A DNA stretch of 50,786 bases from Amphimedon queenslandica (lineage: Eukaryota > Porifera > Demospongiae > Haplosclerida > Niphatidae): contig NW_003546324.1 in the NCBI RefSeq assembly GCF_000090795.2, forward strand, positions 9,088 to 59,873, in the 5' to 3' direction. The notes below the pieces were generated by a model. The model searched no databases, had not been told where the DNA came from, and worked only from the letters and a program-made list of their open reading frames with translations. Below are positions 1-10,295 of the stretch, piece after piece; position 1 is the first letter of the stretch; the number at the start of each line of letters is the position of its first letter. A program made the translations under genes and the position numbers.

Positions 1-1350
1 TTCTGCTTCAAAAGTAATTTTTAGCCTAGGCAATGACCCCCAATGCTTAGGCCTGTAGCCACATATGGTAAGAAGATTCACCAAAGTGTGGTATTATGAC
101 TTCTTGCAGTTCCATGCTTAGGATAATGAAAGCTAATGATCCCAATCTTTAAATTAGTGCTATTACATTACAAGGCATAATAACAAAGGATCATTTCCCC
201 CTATAAAGGAATGGAGTTATCTGCATCTATGCCTCTTATGACGTCACGTTTAGCCACACCCACCAACATGGTGGAAATTGAAAGGAAGCAAGAAGTGCAT
301 TTTTGAAGGCTCATATCTCAGTGAATAATTTTTTTAGACAATACGAGTAGGAACACATTATTATGGTCAGGCAACAATATTAAGACCATAAAATAAATAC
401 CCTTAAAAATCACTGCAGCTTTACTTTAATGATGCAATTGTATACAGCTGGTGGGAAAACAGGTGGTATAGGACATGGCTTTAGTGACCTTTTACGTTTT
501 AAATTCTTCATGAACATCAGTATTCTTTCTCTTACAAGGAGGTGAACCACTGAGCTCCATTGAAATAAGTCACTTATGTGTAGGTGATATTCCTATCACA
601 GTTCAGTAATATTTTTAAAATCATCACTAATTCACTCTACACATGTATACTTTTATCAGTTGAAGTGCTTAATTGACTAGAACTGGTGCTACTTGTATTG
701 ACATTCATAGGATAGATTGAAGACACTTCAGAAAAACTAGCAAACTCCTATAATTATGAGACATCATTACGAATGCCCTCATTTATGCATAGTGCCAGTT
801 ACCTCTCTCACAATACGTTTTATCTTCATTCTTGTGCTACTTTGTGGGACTAAGTACTAAATGCCTCAAGATCCCCTATTAGTGACACTAAAGACTCACC
901 ATCAATGCCATTATCTATAAAAAATAACACTAAGCGAGTAATGATTGCCGCCGCTTGTCCATTTGCTTTACCAAAGAGTGAGTCTACGACTCCTCCTCTA
1001 TTTTGTTTTCATTAAGGATTCTTCTAACGTCAGCTACTGCAGTACTAATTATATCCATGGCTTGAAAAAGTAGAAAGGCACCAATAGCAAGCTCCACTGT
1101 GTTTACTTAACTTTGGATTGATCGTATCCCCTGGCAACACCCACCAAAAATAATAAAAATTCCTATTTTTAATTGAAGCTTCTGTGCGTTTAAAACCAAA
1201 AGTAGTACAGCTTCATACAAGCAGGTCAGAGGATGCCATGCTAATGATCCCATCTTTATGGTGTATTGTTATGTCTGTGGAGCTTCATCTACAAAGTGGG
1301 ATACCTTGAGATAGCATGCTCAAAGAGTTCATAGTAGAGATAATAGTAAG
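1..1350. other. No recognisable gene
   Basis: I see no convincing coding frame, RNA gene or terminal repeat here. Short open stretches on both strands are interrupted and show no domain motif. The sequence is AT-rich. It includes a phrase near 238-275 (TGACGTCACG, then GCCACACCCACC) of the kind often found inside short non-autonomous transposons, but I could not find its ends. Confidence 0.5.
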
Positions 1351-1352
1351 TT

Positions 1353-1523
1353 CAGTGTAACTGTGATGGTGTGAATGCATGTATCAATGTAATGATAGTT
1401 GGAAATGAATTTCAAAATGATTGTGAAGATAAAGTCATTAGTAGTGATGAGCTTGATGAAATGAAATCAAGTGACACAGCAGCAACCACAGATGATGTCC
1501 CGGCAATCGATATGGAGGGATAA
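1353..1523 (+). pseudogene. Exon-like acidic open frame
   Basis: An open frame of about 56 codons, ending at TAA 1521-1523, has exon-like composition. It contains a Cys-rich start (CNCDGVNAC) and then an acidic, Ser/Thr-rich stretch (CEDKVISSDELDEMKSS). I recognise no family. The following 200 bp contain more short open stretches in shifting frames, so this may be an exon or remnant of a larger decayed transposon protein. No start codon is defended; it would be an internal exon if real. Confidence 0.25.
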
Positions 1524-2235
1524 TCAGCTCTCTTGTTATGAACCAGTGATGAATTGTCACTCTCACATAATGGAGTTATAGGCTATGCTCTTCTACTCAG
1601 TGGTTCATTGATACAGTATCAGAGTCAATAAGTCAGAAAATCAAGGGATACATAAGTAGAATCAGTGTTGAGTATGATGGAAACAATATTTATGGATTAT
1701 GTCACACAGAGAATGTATTTGGTGAACTGTCTTCAAGGTACTAGAGGATAAATTATTACGCTACTGCATTCAGTTACGTGGTATGTGAATATCTATTGCT
1801 GTTTAACTTATACATGGATTGTTAGAAACCTGAAACTGTCATCTTAGGCTGTGAGTGGGAATGGTCTCCAGTATATGGTGAGAAAAAACTTACAGAAATA
1901 GTGCAATATGGATACTACATAGATATTTTGGGTACACTGAAGGTAAGATCACATTTTGGAGCATTACATAATTATGACACATCACAATTACATGTACATA
2001 GGGAGTTTTAAGCAATCCAGCAATGCAAGACAAATTAACTTTAACTCACATGAGCACTGATAACATCTAACGTGACTACTGTGATAGATCTTTCTACAAA
2101 AATCACAAATTGTTTAGCAGAGACAAAACAGCTCTTCAAATAGTAGTCTACTATGACAATATAGAGGTAGCAAACCCATAAGGATCACGTGCTGGAAATC
2201 ACAAACTAGGTACATGTAACTACAATTTACTTAAT
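1524..2235. other. No recognisable gene
   Basis: Only short, broken frames on both strands. TACATGTA-type palindromes occur near 1990 and 2210. Nothing else is supported. Confidence 0.4.
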
Positions 2236-2480
2236 GTGTATATACAATGTACTCGTGTCTTTGCTCCTTCTTCTGCCTCTCAGTCTCTGTCTCACACACA
2301 CACAATTTATACATGTACTTTGTGTACATGTACATGTACTCTATCTAATCACAGGTTAGACAATGTACTCATGTCTTTCTTCCTTCTTCTCCTTCTCTCT
2401 GTCCCTCCCTCCATTCCTCCATCCGTCCATCCCTCCCTCTCTCTCTCACACACACCCACAATGTATACATGTACATATAC
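2236..2480 (+). repeat. CT/CA-rich repeat, two copies
   Basis: Two neighbouring copies of a unit containing ACAATGTACTCRTGTCTTTS, then a pyrimidine-rich CTTCTYC/CTCTCTCTS tract, a CACACACA run and a TATACATGTAC tail. A third copy lies at 4390-4560. The tracts are simple-sequence in nature, but the shared anchor shows that they are copies of one repeat and not independent microsatellites. The open frame here is a low-complexity artefact. Confidence 0.7.
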
Positions 2481-2826
2481 TTGTAGTATACTTGTGGTTA
2501 AGATGAAAGCATTTCTTTGTGTATTATATGACAGAGTGTTGTGGGTTCTTACACTGTACTCTACGAATTATAGAGAACTTACTGTTGCCCATTGAAGCAA
2601 AAGAAAAGACTGTGACCCAGTTCAGTAAGTGATGTAGAGCATAGTTGTGGTTGGCAGGAAGAATGCTTTGATCTCATCCCTCAGGACCTCTTATATAAGC
2701 ATGCAAAAAATGGGAAAAAGCTATTGTGGGGCAAGCTTTTAATGACTTAACAAGAGTATTAATTATTATATTGAATAATGCAATAAGCACACAGTACATA
2801 AGTAGTGAGTTCTCAATTCACAATCG
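2481..2826. other. No recognisable gene
   Basis: AT-rich sequence between the CT/CA repeat and the recombinase relic. No motif seen on either strand. Confidence 0.4.
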
Positions 2827-4132
2827 TCACGTAGCATAAAAGTTATTCACACAATTACTGAACTGTCCTGAAAATACTGCACCTTCATTTCGTGGTTTCT
2901 CATTTTCTTTTCCTTCTTCTTCACCTTCTTGATCCTTTTTTATGTCACTTTTCACAACATTTAAATCAGCAGAACCAAGGATTTTTGTCACACAACGTTG
3001 TTGCTTGGTTGTAACTCGTTCATACTGTCTCAAAGCAGTAAGAGAGCAGTGGCCAGACTTCTCTTGCATAATCTTCTGTGACACACCAGATTCAAAGAGA
3101 CAAGTTGTAAAAGTAGCAAGCAATGAATGATTAGTATAACGTGTAATGGTACCAGCACTCTCCAACATGCTTTGAAGCATTGCTTTTAAAGTGTTGATAC
3201 CTACAAGAACGTTGATGTACCAGGATGTTGCTCTATCAGCTGGGAGATCTTTTTATGGCCTTCAACAGAATGCATTTGGGTTTTCTGGAACCTTGCTGAA
3301 ATAGAAATTGATCTATTTTACTAAGCATTTCTGAGATCCTAAAATTGCATGGACTATCACCGTCTTGTTCTTCATGTCATGTCTTTAAAACAATCCAAGT
3401 GATTATTAGATATCAACTTGGTGTATTGATAATATGAGTCCTCATTGTTGACCTCCACATTATTGGGATAGCAACAGAACTGTTCCGGTTTCAGATCATG
3501 CTGCTCTTGCACATCTTGGAGGCATAAATGTAGGCCAATGTAGAAAAACACCATATTCTGTAACGATTTTGGAGACTCAAAGGAAAATATACCCTTGTCC
3601 CAAAGTAATCCTTCGTCTTCAATAGATATGACAGGAGCCAAATGCTTGAAAGCACCAAGACCTTGGGCGTGAAGTGTGCTACCAATACTATCTAGAATCT
3701 TGTGGAGCTTTACAAATCAAGTGTCGGCTTTATCCAAAAAGCTGAACTTGACTCCACTGAATCGACAGACGCCATATAAGCCACAAAGAAGGGCATACAA
3801 TGAGGATGGTGGATACGGCTTGCCTGACTTTTGACATGTCTCCTTGACGAAGAGACACAACCATTTAAACATTCGTCGGCATAGCTAAATGAATAAAGAT
3901 TCGGAGGAACATGGTCGTCAGGTAAACGAGAATTACGAGACGTAGACCAGTTATTGAAGTTTTGCACAGCCCATGTGTTGTTCTTAGTGTTGAAAGGCAC
4001 AACTCCTTAGGCAACTTCTAACTCATCATCTTCAACAATAGTAAAACTTTCCTCTGATTTCTTCTTAAATAAAGACAAAGCAACTCTTCTTTTCTTCGAT
4101 GGAGGTATATTTTCACTGCTACTGGTAGCCAT
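2827..4132 (-). pseudogene. Crypton-type tyrosine recombinase (DUF3504-like), inactivated
   Basis: This is a relic of a tyrosine recombinase of the Crypton/DUF3504 group, the family that also gave rise to ZMYM2- and QRICH1-like animal proteins. Reading down the minus strand, ATG lies at 4132-4130, followed by a basic N-terminus (PPSKKRRVAL), a core-binding region (NNTWAVQNFNNW), a middle region (LLWDKGIFSFESPKSLQNMV) and the C-terminal catalytic region (NHSLLATFTTCLFESGVSQK, then GHCSLTALRQYER). There is a stop at 4009-4007, frame changes near 3870, 3700 and 3300, and more stops. The usual catalytic H-x-x-R reads H-S-L-L here, because CTT stands where a CGT-type Arg codon is expected. The catalytic Tyr (QYER) is still present. 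Cryptons insert by recombination and lack long inverted repeats, and none were seen. A second member lies at 24686-27319. Confidence 0.8.
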
Positions 4133-4215
4133 TCTCACATAACACTTTTTTCTCTCTCACATGGAATAAAGGTGTGGCAGTTCCTACTGCGCATGCTCAG
4201 TGTACTACAAATCAA

Positions 4216-4378
4216 TTAAAGCATGGGTCTTTGTGCACTATTGGATTTATCCGCACTTGCTTCCGGTCTCGTTGCTAAAAATAGAGCACTTGGCATTTGG
4301 CCTCGTGCTCAATTTTTAGCAACTCGACCAGAAGCTCGTGTGGATAAATCCAATGAAGCACTCAGACCCATGCTTTAA
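4216..4378. mobile_element. Palindromic MITE with TTAA target duplication
   Basis: A 163-bp near-palindrome. TTAA at 4216-4219 is followed by AGCATGGGTCT, and the far end reads AGACCCATGCT and then TTAA at 4375-4378. The arms stay complementary almost to the centre (TGGATTTATCC... against ...GGATAAATCCA, and TTGCTAAAAAT against ATTTTTAGCAA). The TTAA target site suggests mobilisation by a piggyBac- or Kolobok-type transposase. It sits just upstream of the Crypton start and shares its terminal TTAAAGCAT with the palindrome at 24358. Confidence 0.85.
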
Positions 4379-4389
4379 CTAATGCATGT

Positions 4390-4560
4390 AATCTCATCTA
4401 ATCACAGTTTATACAATGTACTCATGTCTTTGTTCCTTCTTTCCCGTCTCTCTCCCTGTCTCACACTCAAACATACTGTAATACGGTAATACAGGTACAT
4501 GTACATATACATGTACTTTCATCTAATTTTGTCCCTCTGTATCTCTCTTCTAGGTTTTAT
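4390..4560 (+). repeat. Third copy of CT/CA-rich repeat
   Basis: Contains ATCTAATCACAG, ACAATGTACTCATGTCTTTG, a CTTTC/CTCTCTCC tract and a TACATGTACATATACATGTAC tail. It matches the two copies at 2236-2480 in order, but the CA run has been lost. Confidence 0.65.
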
Positions 4561-5254
4561 TTTACAATTGGAAATATATGACCTAAATACAGATCATAAC
4601 TAGAGTTAATATTTTTGCTATCAATTGCAAAATCATCATTTCTTAAAGAATTTTCTGCTGATGCCGTATTAACAAAGTTTACTATACAAATGAATGAATT
4701 ATATCACATAATACTAACTAAATACATGAACATATGTATCTAAAACTATTATTAATATTATATCATGCATGCGTACTATGATAGGGTTACACTTCAGGCT
4801 CTCCAATGGCCAAGTAATAAAAGTAACACCTTTGTTCAATAGATGTTCCAGCTTCTACATTCTTAGGAGGTTTGAAAGAGGGAGTGCAATTTGCTCTAAG
4901 AAAGTGCCGAATGTGCATTGCTACCAAAACTGACCTATCAACCAACAATAATGCTGTAATACATGTACATTGTACATGTAGTTTCATGCCAGCTTTTTTA
5001 TAGAGAGAACAATTAAGGATCACATGGAATACCTTGAGCTAATAGAAATGGTAGAGCAGAGCCATTCTGTGACATATGGAGTTAACTGTCGGAGTCCACT
5101 GCTTGATCTTACAGGATTGAATGTGACAAAATGTCTTCCATATGACATTATGCTCACAATTTTTGAAGGAGTGGCAACCCATCATCTTCAGGCATTGTTG
5201 CCCTATCTAACTGATAAAAAACAATTTATTACTTTACATCGATTAAATTCACTA

Positions 5255-6032
5255 TTAACCCTTTAATGCCGAAATTAACTTTGGAATAATAGTAATTTTC
5301 TGGTGGTACAAGTTTAGCAATGCATATCTCTCAACATCTTGTCCTGCGAAGCTTAAAACTTGCTAGCAGCCTTTATGAGATGTTCATCCTTAAATAGAAG
5401 CAGTATTTAGGTGAATGAAGCGGCATAAAGCAATGGAGCACCTACTGTAAACATACTCACCGCTTTTTTAAACTACACAGACTTTGTGAAGCAAAAGAGA
5501 GAGTTCTATCATGTGAAGCAGGATCTGGTAGGCAGGTTATGAAAGAATGAAGAGGCAAAAGTCAGTACAGAAGATGCTTCAAGTAGAGACGCTACTGTGA
5601 CTTGTCGAGGAGCCATGGTTCATAAGCCGTTGCTAAGCAAAATGTGGCCACACCCACTGCTTTTTTTCATTAAAATGTTAGGCAAAGCAGCTATCTCGAG
5701 TCGCATGCCTTTTCTACTCACCTCTAGAGGATTTCACAAGCCAAAGTTAAGTCTAAACATTTTATCTGATGTTATGTCATTTTCTAGGTAACTAACCTTG
5801 GCCGCTAATCGTTTCAAACAGTTTGGGTCACCCTACTGTAGTTTTCAACCTATATATTGTGTTTTGAGTCTGAGACAATGGTATATATGTTAGAGAGATG
5901 AAAGGAGAAGTTATATAAGCTATCTAGAATATTATATTGCCAATAATAAAAAGGAAAATACCAAAAAAGTCTTATTCTACACCTAGTCACGTTTTGGATG
6001 TACAGGAACGTCATTCGGTGTTAAAGGGTTAA
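5255..6032. mobile_element. Non-autonomous piggyBac-like element in TTAA
   Basis: TTAA at 5255-5258 is followed by CCCTTTAATGCCGAA. The other end reads TTCGGTGTTAAAGGG, then TTAA at 6029-6032. That gives a 770-bp element with inverted repeats of about 15 bp (CCCTTTAA...CCGAA). Termini beginning CCC with a TTAA target site are typical of piggyBac. No transposase frame is visible inside, so it is non-autonomous. It interrupts the LEGV-family relic, whose homology resumes right after the second TTAA in the frame predicted by removing the element and one TTAA. Confidence 0.8.
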
Positions 6033-6851
6033 GGACACAAAACTATAGTCTGTGAGAAGAAAACCCATCTCTAATAAGCCATGATTCAGGCACATACCAC
6101 ATTAAACAGTCAGGTACATGTACAGGAAATGTAAATGCCTTATGTCGGGTATATTTCAATGCATCAATAATTTCCGAGGAAGCAATCCATAGCAAAAAAA
6201 ACAAGAAATTTTAAAGTATGCGGATAAAAAGAATTAGAAGATATGTGGTATTGTGCAATCATTATGAACACATGGTTTCATAACTATCCATTGCTTCTAG
6301 CTCAAAGGCCATAGAGAGCCTTCTTAGCCAGTCAGAAGTGTTGCTAAGGTTCATTCAGAAGTGGAGAAGTCAGCAAATGCTTTGATTTACTTACCAGGCC
6401 AGGTGGTGGATGGGAATAATATCAAGTAAAATATTTTCGGAATAAAAGGGCTTCCTAATTTTTTCATGACTGAACTTTAAAATTACGTCACTTTTCATGC
6501 ATTGAAATATACCCAAAATACGGTAGATAACCTCTTTACTATTACATATACATGTAGCTTCTCAAATGATGAATCTGATATGTCTGCTTCCCATTCTCAT
6601 TGGCAATAAGGTGAATGATGATGACCACTGGGATTGTTACCGCCTTTTACTTGGCATATGTGATATGGCTTTTTCATTTGAGGTTCATCCAGAAGACCCA
6701 AATAAGTTAGCCTGGATCATACAAGCATAATTATTTAAAATTCTTTTCTACTTTATATTGCCTGGAGAAGTCCGTTACACCTAAAAGGCATTATCTCCTT
6801 CACTTACCTCAACAAATGCAAATATAAGTACATGTATGGCATACTCTGATT

Positions 6852-7097
6852 ATATGTGACCATAATTGACAAAAGGGCCCTTATGGCGGATTTTAAAATT
6901 GATCGTTATAATGGAAAATATCAACGTGTGAGTGCTTTGTTAGACAATCATTGTTTCTAAAAGTTTCATGGTAACTTTTTGCATCCTGTGGAGTAATTTT
7001 ATGATGAATGGGGCTCAGGAAGTTGGATTTCTTAGGCTAGAAAGACATATATCACTACCCGCCATAAGGTACCTTTTGTCAATTATGGTCACATATG
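6852..7097. mobile_element. MITE with ~38-bp inverted repeats
   Basis: The left end reads ATATGTGACCATAATTGACA, then AAAGGG and CCTTATGGCGG. The right end is its complement, with CCGCCATAAGG, CTTTTGTC and AATTATGGTCACATAT. The outer 25 bp are nearly perfect, then a few mismatches occur. The total length is about 246 bp with no coding capacity. The target duplication is unclear: TA or a slightly longer AT-rich site would fit. Confidence 0.75.
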
Positions 7098-7109
7098 TAT
7101 AATTATACT

Positions 7110-7980
7110 TTAGTAAAAGTATTGTATGTATAATTAGGTTAGGACCTTTGCGACAGCAATGGTGTATGCGGTTTAAGTAGAAAAATGCTCAATTAAAAAG
7201 CTTTGTCACTCAATGCTTCAAAAATGTCCCACTATCCGCAGGAATTAGACATCAACAGTGGCTGTGATATCAGTTGGCTGTTAGGCCAGGCCAGCATACA
7301 TCACAATTCTTATACAGTGGTGATCATCATTCAGGTTAGTACCTGTCACGGCGTCTTCTCTATAGATTCGGGGATGCCGTCCAGCCCGTCTATATAGTTG
7401 CTTCCTTAGTAGTCAGCTCAGCTCAGGATTCACTAGTTAGCTCGCCAATGCCGGGCACGCTATCAATTTCACAAAATATATATTTCAACAGAATCTCTTT
7501 AAAATAATATACCTGCTTTACTGGTTCAAACAATAATATCAAATAAAGATAGATAGTGCCACACTATCTCCCAACGACTCAATAACACTCAGACTATGCT
7601 CACACACTTCCACACAATGCCCACACACTGCCAACACACTGCCAAAATGGCTCACAAAAATTACTCTCTTATATACAAAATACATTCATGAATAATAATG
7701 AACTAATAATTAATAATAACTGACAATCAATAAGCACAATGAATATAAATCACTCATAAATCCTCACAGTACCACTGTACATGTAGATGCAAGTTGACAT
7801 ACCATAATAGGCAAGCTATATGACTTAAGTATGGTTAAAATGAAATAGAACCTATCCTAGGAATATCTATGACAACAAATGGCTTAAGGTACACTGTATA
7901 TGTCAGTAATATAAAACCATGAGTCCCTGTGTACATGTATGTCTTATTGTAGTTCACATGTACCATAACTAATTTCAATT
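7110..7980. other. No recognisable gene
   Basis: AT-rich sequence with short repeats of the phrase CACACACTGCCAACACACTG near 7620-7650. It probably lies inside the decayed LEGV-family relic or is later insertion debris. No ends or motifs could be fixed. Confidence 0.35.
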
Positions 7981-8399
7981 CATTTTAATTTACAGGTGCC
8001 AGAATATCACTATTCATGGTATGACTATAAAGTTGGTACAATAATCAGGATCAAAAGTCCTAGAGATTTGCAATATGCCATGATAAAGGATATCATTGCA
8101 TACAAAGGACATAAACCTTTTTATGTCGAGTCATATGCCGAAGCCACATTCAATACAATGTGTGCATTCCTACTTACAACAAACATTTCATCTCTCAAGT
8201 GGATTTCCTTTAACTCTTTGCCATGGCACCCTTCACATAAAGAATAAATCTGGTTGTTTCTTTGTTATTGAAAGATGGCTGTAAAGGGCACTTTGGACTT
8301 TATTGTTTTGACATGCAACAACTATAAAATATACATTTACTATATATACGTATATGTTCTCACTTACAAGCAATTATAGTCATGACAGTCTCTGAAAAG

Positions 8400-9180
8400 A
8401 GCTCTAACAACAAGTTCAAAGATGCGAAGATAAAAAGGTGTGAACTAAATCTAAAATGAGTGTGGCAAAAAATGCATGTTGTTTACCATAGGAATAAGTA
8501 CATGTGTTGGTTTAGCAAAGGTCCTGTGCTGAATGTGGGGTTTAACACACTTCTTGTTGAAACAACATATGCAAGTGTGTACAAATCAACACACCATTTT
8601 TTGTATGAATCTACAATACAAATGGAAAGCCACAGAAGATTTGCTGCAGGATGAAGGGAACACCAGCCAAACCAAAGCCAAAGTGAGTTAAAATCATTCA
8701 TGAATATTATAATTTTGTAATTTCACAGACCAAAGGATCCCTACAAGGTACATGTATAGGCTGGCATGAGCTGCAAGGAAACACCCATAGTACTGTTTGA
8801 AAGGAAAATGAACGCTACTGGTTTGATGGAGTTGCAAAAAAGGACACCTCTACATTGAAACAGTAGACCCAACTCCAAGGTTCATGCAGGATAAAAATCC
8901 TAAACACACATCAAGTCAATTTCAATTGTGGTTAGAAGAGAACACGATTAACTAGTGGAAAACTCTGCCAGAATCACTAAATCCTATGGAAAACCTCTCA
9001 CATGAGCTAAAGGAGCATATTAGAAGACAGGTGAAACGAAGAGTTGATTAAGGGTATATCAGAATTTTGGGACTCAGTAACAGTTGAAAAGTGTAGAAAA
9101 TATATTAGTCATTTACAAAAAGGAGTACCAAAGGTGATAGAGGTTGAAGGTTGAAGGTGGTCGAACAGGATACATAAAGG
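8400..9180 (+). pseudogene. Tc1/mariner transposase relic with a 46-bp intron
   Basis: Fragments match a Tc1/mariner DD34E-type transposase in order: ESTIQMESHRRFAAG (about 8606-8652), KGTPAKPKPK, an intron, PKDPYKVHV then a stop in place of Trp, AGMS, then FMQDKNPKHTSSQFQLWLEE (8882-8942) and PESLNPMENLSHELKEHIRR (about 8970-9030), ending near EFWDSVTVEKCRKYISHLQK. The intron at 8683-8728 begins GTGAGT and ends TTTCACAG; joining its flanks keeps the frame exactly (KPK|PKDPYKVHV). The expected first catalytic Asp before EST is Tyr (TAT). The second Asp (QDKNPKH) and the Glu (NPMEN) survive. No N-terminal helix-turn-helix is clear. Inverted repeats were not found. Confidence 0.8.
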
Positions 9181-9461
9181 CATTAACTACTACTTCACAG
9201 GTATATAATTATAGTTAAATACATTAATAATAATCTTCCTCACTATTATGAGACACATTTTATATTTAAACAGTATTCTTGACATATTGCTCTCGCTCAC
9301 TCATTTACATGCAGTAGATGTTGTGTACAGGACAAAACAATACCTATAATGCTGTATAGGTTAATAAACAGTTGACACATACATGTACATGTATGACTTA
9401 CTATAAGCTTATAAGTATATCTATACTGTTAATGTATATATAATGACAAATAAAAAATCAA
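9181..9461. other. Spacer, no gene seen
   Basis: AT-rich spacer with a TACATGTACATGTA run near 9381-9394, between the mariner relic and the satellite. No feature supported. Confidence 0.4.
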
Positions 9462-10215
9462 CTATACCAAAGACACAGTGACATACAGTAATTATTACTT
9501 GAACGTGAGAGGCTTCTTGTATAAATTATACAGCTTTGCACAAATCAGATGACAATCTGCAGTTCCACCTGTACCAAATACACAATGACATACAGTAATT
9601 ATCAGCTACATGTATCAAAATTGTTAATTGAACATGAGACGTTTACTGTATGATACAGCTTTGCACAAATCAGATAAAAATCTGCAGTTCCAGCTATACC
9701 AAATAAACAATGGCATACAGCAATTATCAGCTACATGTATTTAAAATATTAATTAAACATGAGAGGCTTCTTGTATAAATGATACAGCTTTCCACAAATC
9801 AGATAGAATCTGCAGTTCCAGCTATACCAAATACACAATGACATACAGCACATATAAGCTACATGTATTTAAATTATTAATTAAACATGAGAGGCTTATT
9901 GCATAATTGATACGGCTATGCACAAATCAGATCAAAATCTGCAGTTTCAGCTGTATCAAATACACAATGACATACAGTAATTATCAGCTACATGTATTTC
10001 AATTATTAATAAAACATAAGAGGCTTATTTCATAAATGGTACAGCTTTGCACAAATCAGATGAAAATCTGCAGTTCCAGTTATACCAAATACACAGTAAC
10101 GTATAGTAATTATCAGCTACATGCATTTAAAATTAATTATTCATTAAACATGAGAGGCATATTACATAAATGATACAGCTTTGCACAAATCAGATGGAAA
10201 TCAACTACATGCATG
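9462..10215 (+). repeat. Satellite array, about six ~128-bp units
   Basis: About six head-to-tail copies of a unit containing CACAATGACATACAG, TATCAGCTACATGTATTT, AACATGAGAGGCTT, GATACAGCTTTGCACAAATC and ATCTGCAGTTCCAGCTATAC. The phrase ACAATGACATACAG or close variants recurs near 9473, 9582, 9705, 9832, 9961 and 10091, with spacing of about 110, then 123-130 bp. Units differ by substitutions and small indels and the last is truncated. No open frame spans the units, so this looks like non-coding satellite DNA. Confidence 0.9.
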
Positions 10216-10295
10216 TAAAGGTGTGCTGTATTACATTTAAGGATTACATTTTGTAAAAGTAACACTCACAATAATTATAGCAAAAGAAAATTAAG

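Larger units (their letters stand above)
4855..8330 (+). pseudogene. Decayed transposon-type protein ('LEGV' family), split
   Basis: Fragments in order match a widespread animal transposon-associated protein family whose usual core is DIMH..LEGV. The fragments are LGGLKEGVQFALRKCRMC (about 4855-4930), YGVNCRSPLLDL and LPYDIMLTIFEGVATHH (5024-5254), and an acidic D-D-D-H-W region near 6600-6720 (DDDHWDCYRLLLGICDMAFS, read across a frame change). A possible tail at 7996-8320 contains YHYSWYDYKVGTIIRIKSP. The His of the usual DIMH is Leu here. Many stops and frameshifts lie between the parts, so no protein is made. The gene is interrupted after HRLNSLL by the TTAA-flanked element at 5255-6032. 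I assign the family from memory of its motifs and associate it with CACTA/EnSpm-like elements only tentatively. The tail may belong to another gene. Confidence 0.55.

Noticed and set aside
2236..2595. 119-codon open frame on plus
   Set aside because: It spans CT/CA simple repeats, has no domain, and its start is not an ATG; low-complexity artefact.
7203..7397. 64-codon plus-strand gene
   Set aside because: No family motif, short, and in a region of transposon debris.
9462..10215. CRISPR array
   Set aside because: Units are contiguous ~128-bp repeats with no spacers, in a eukaryotic context.
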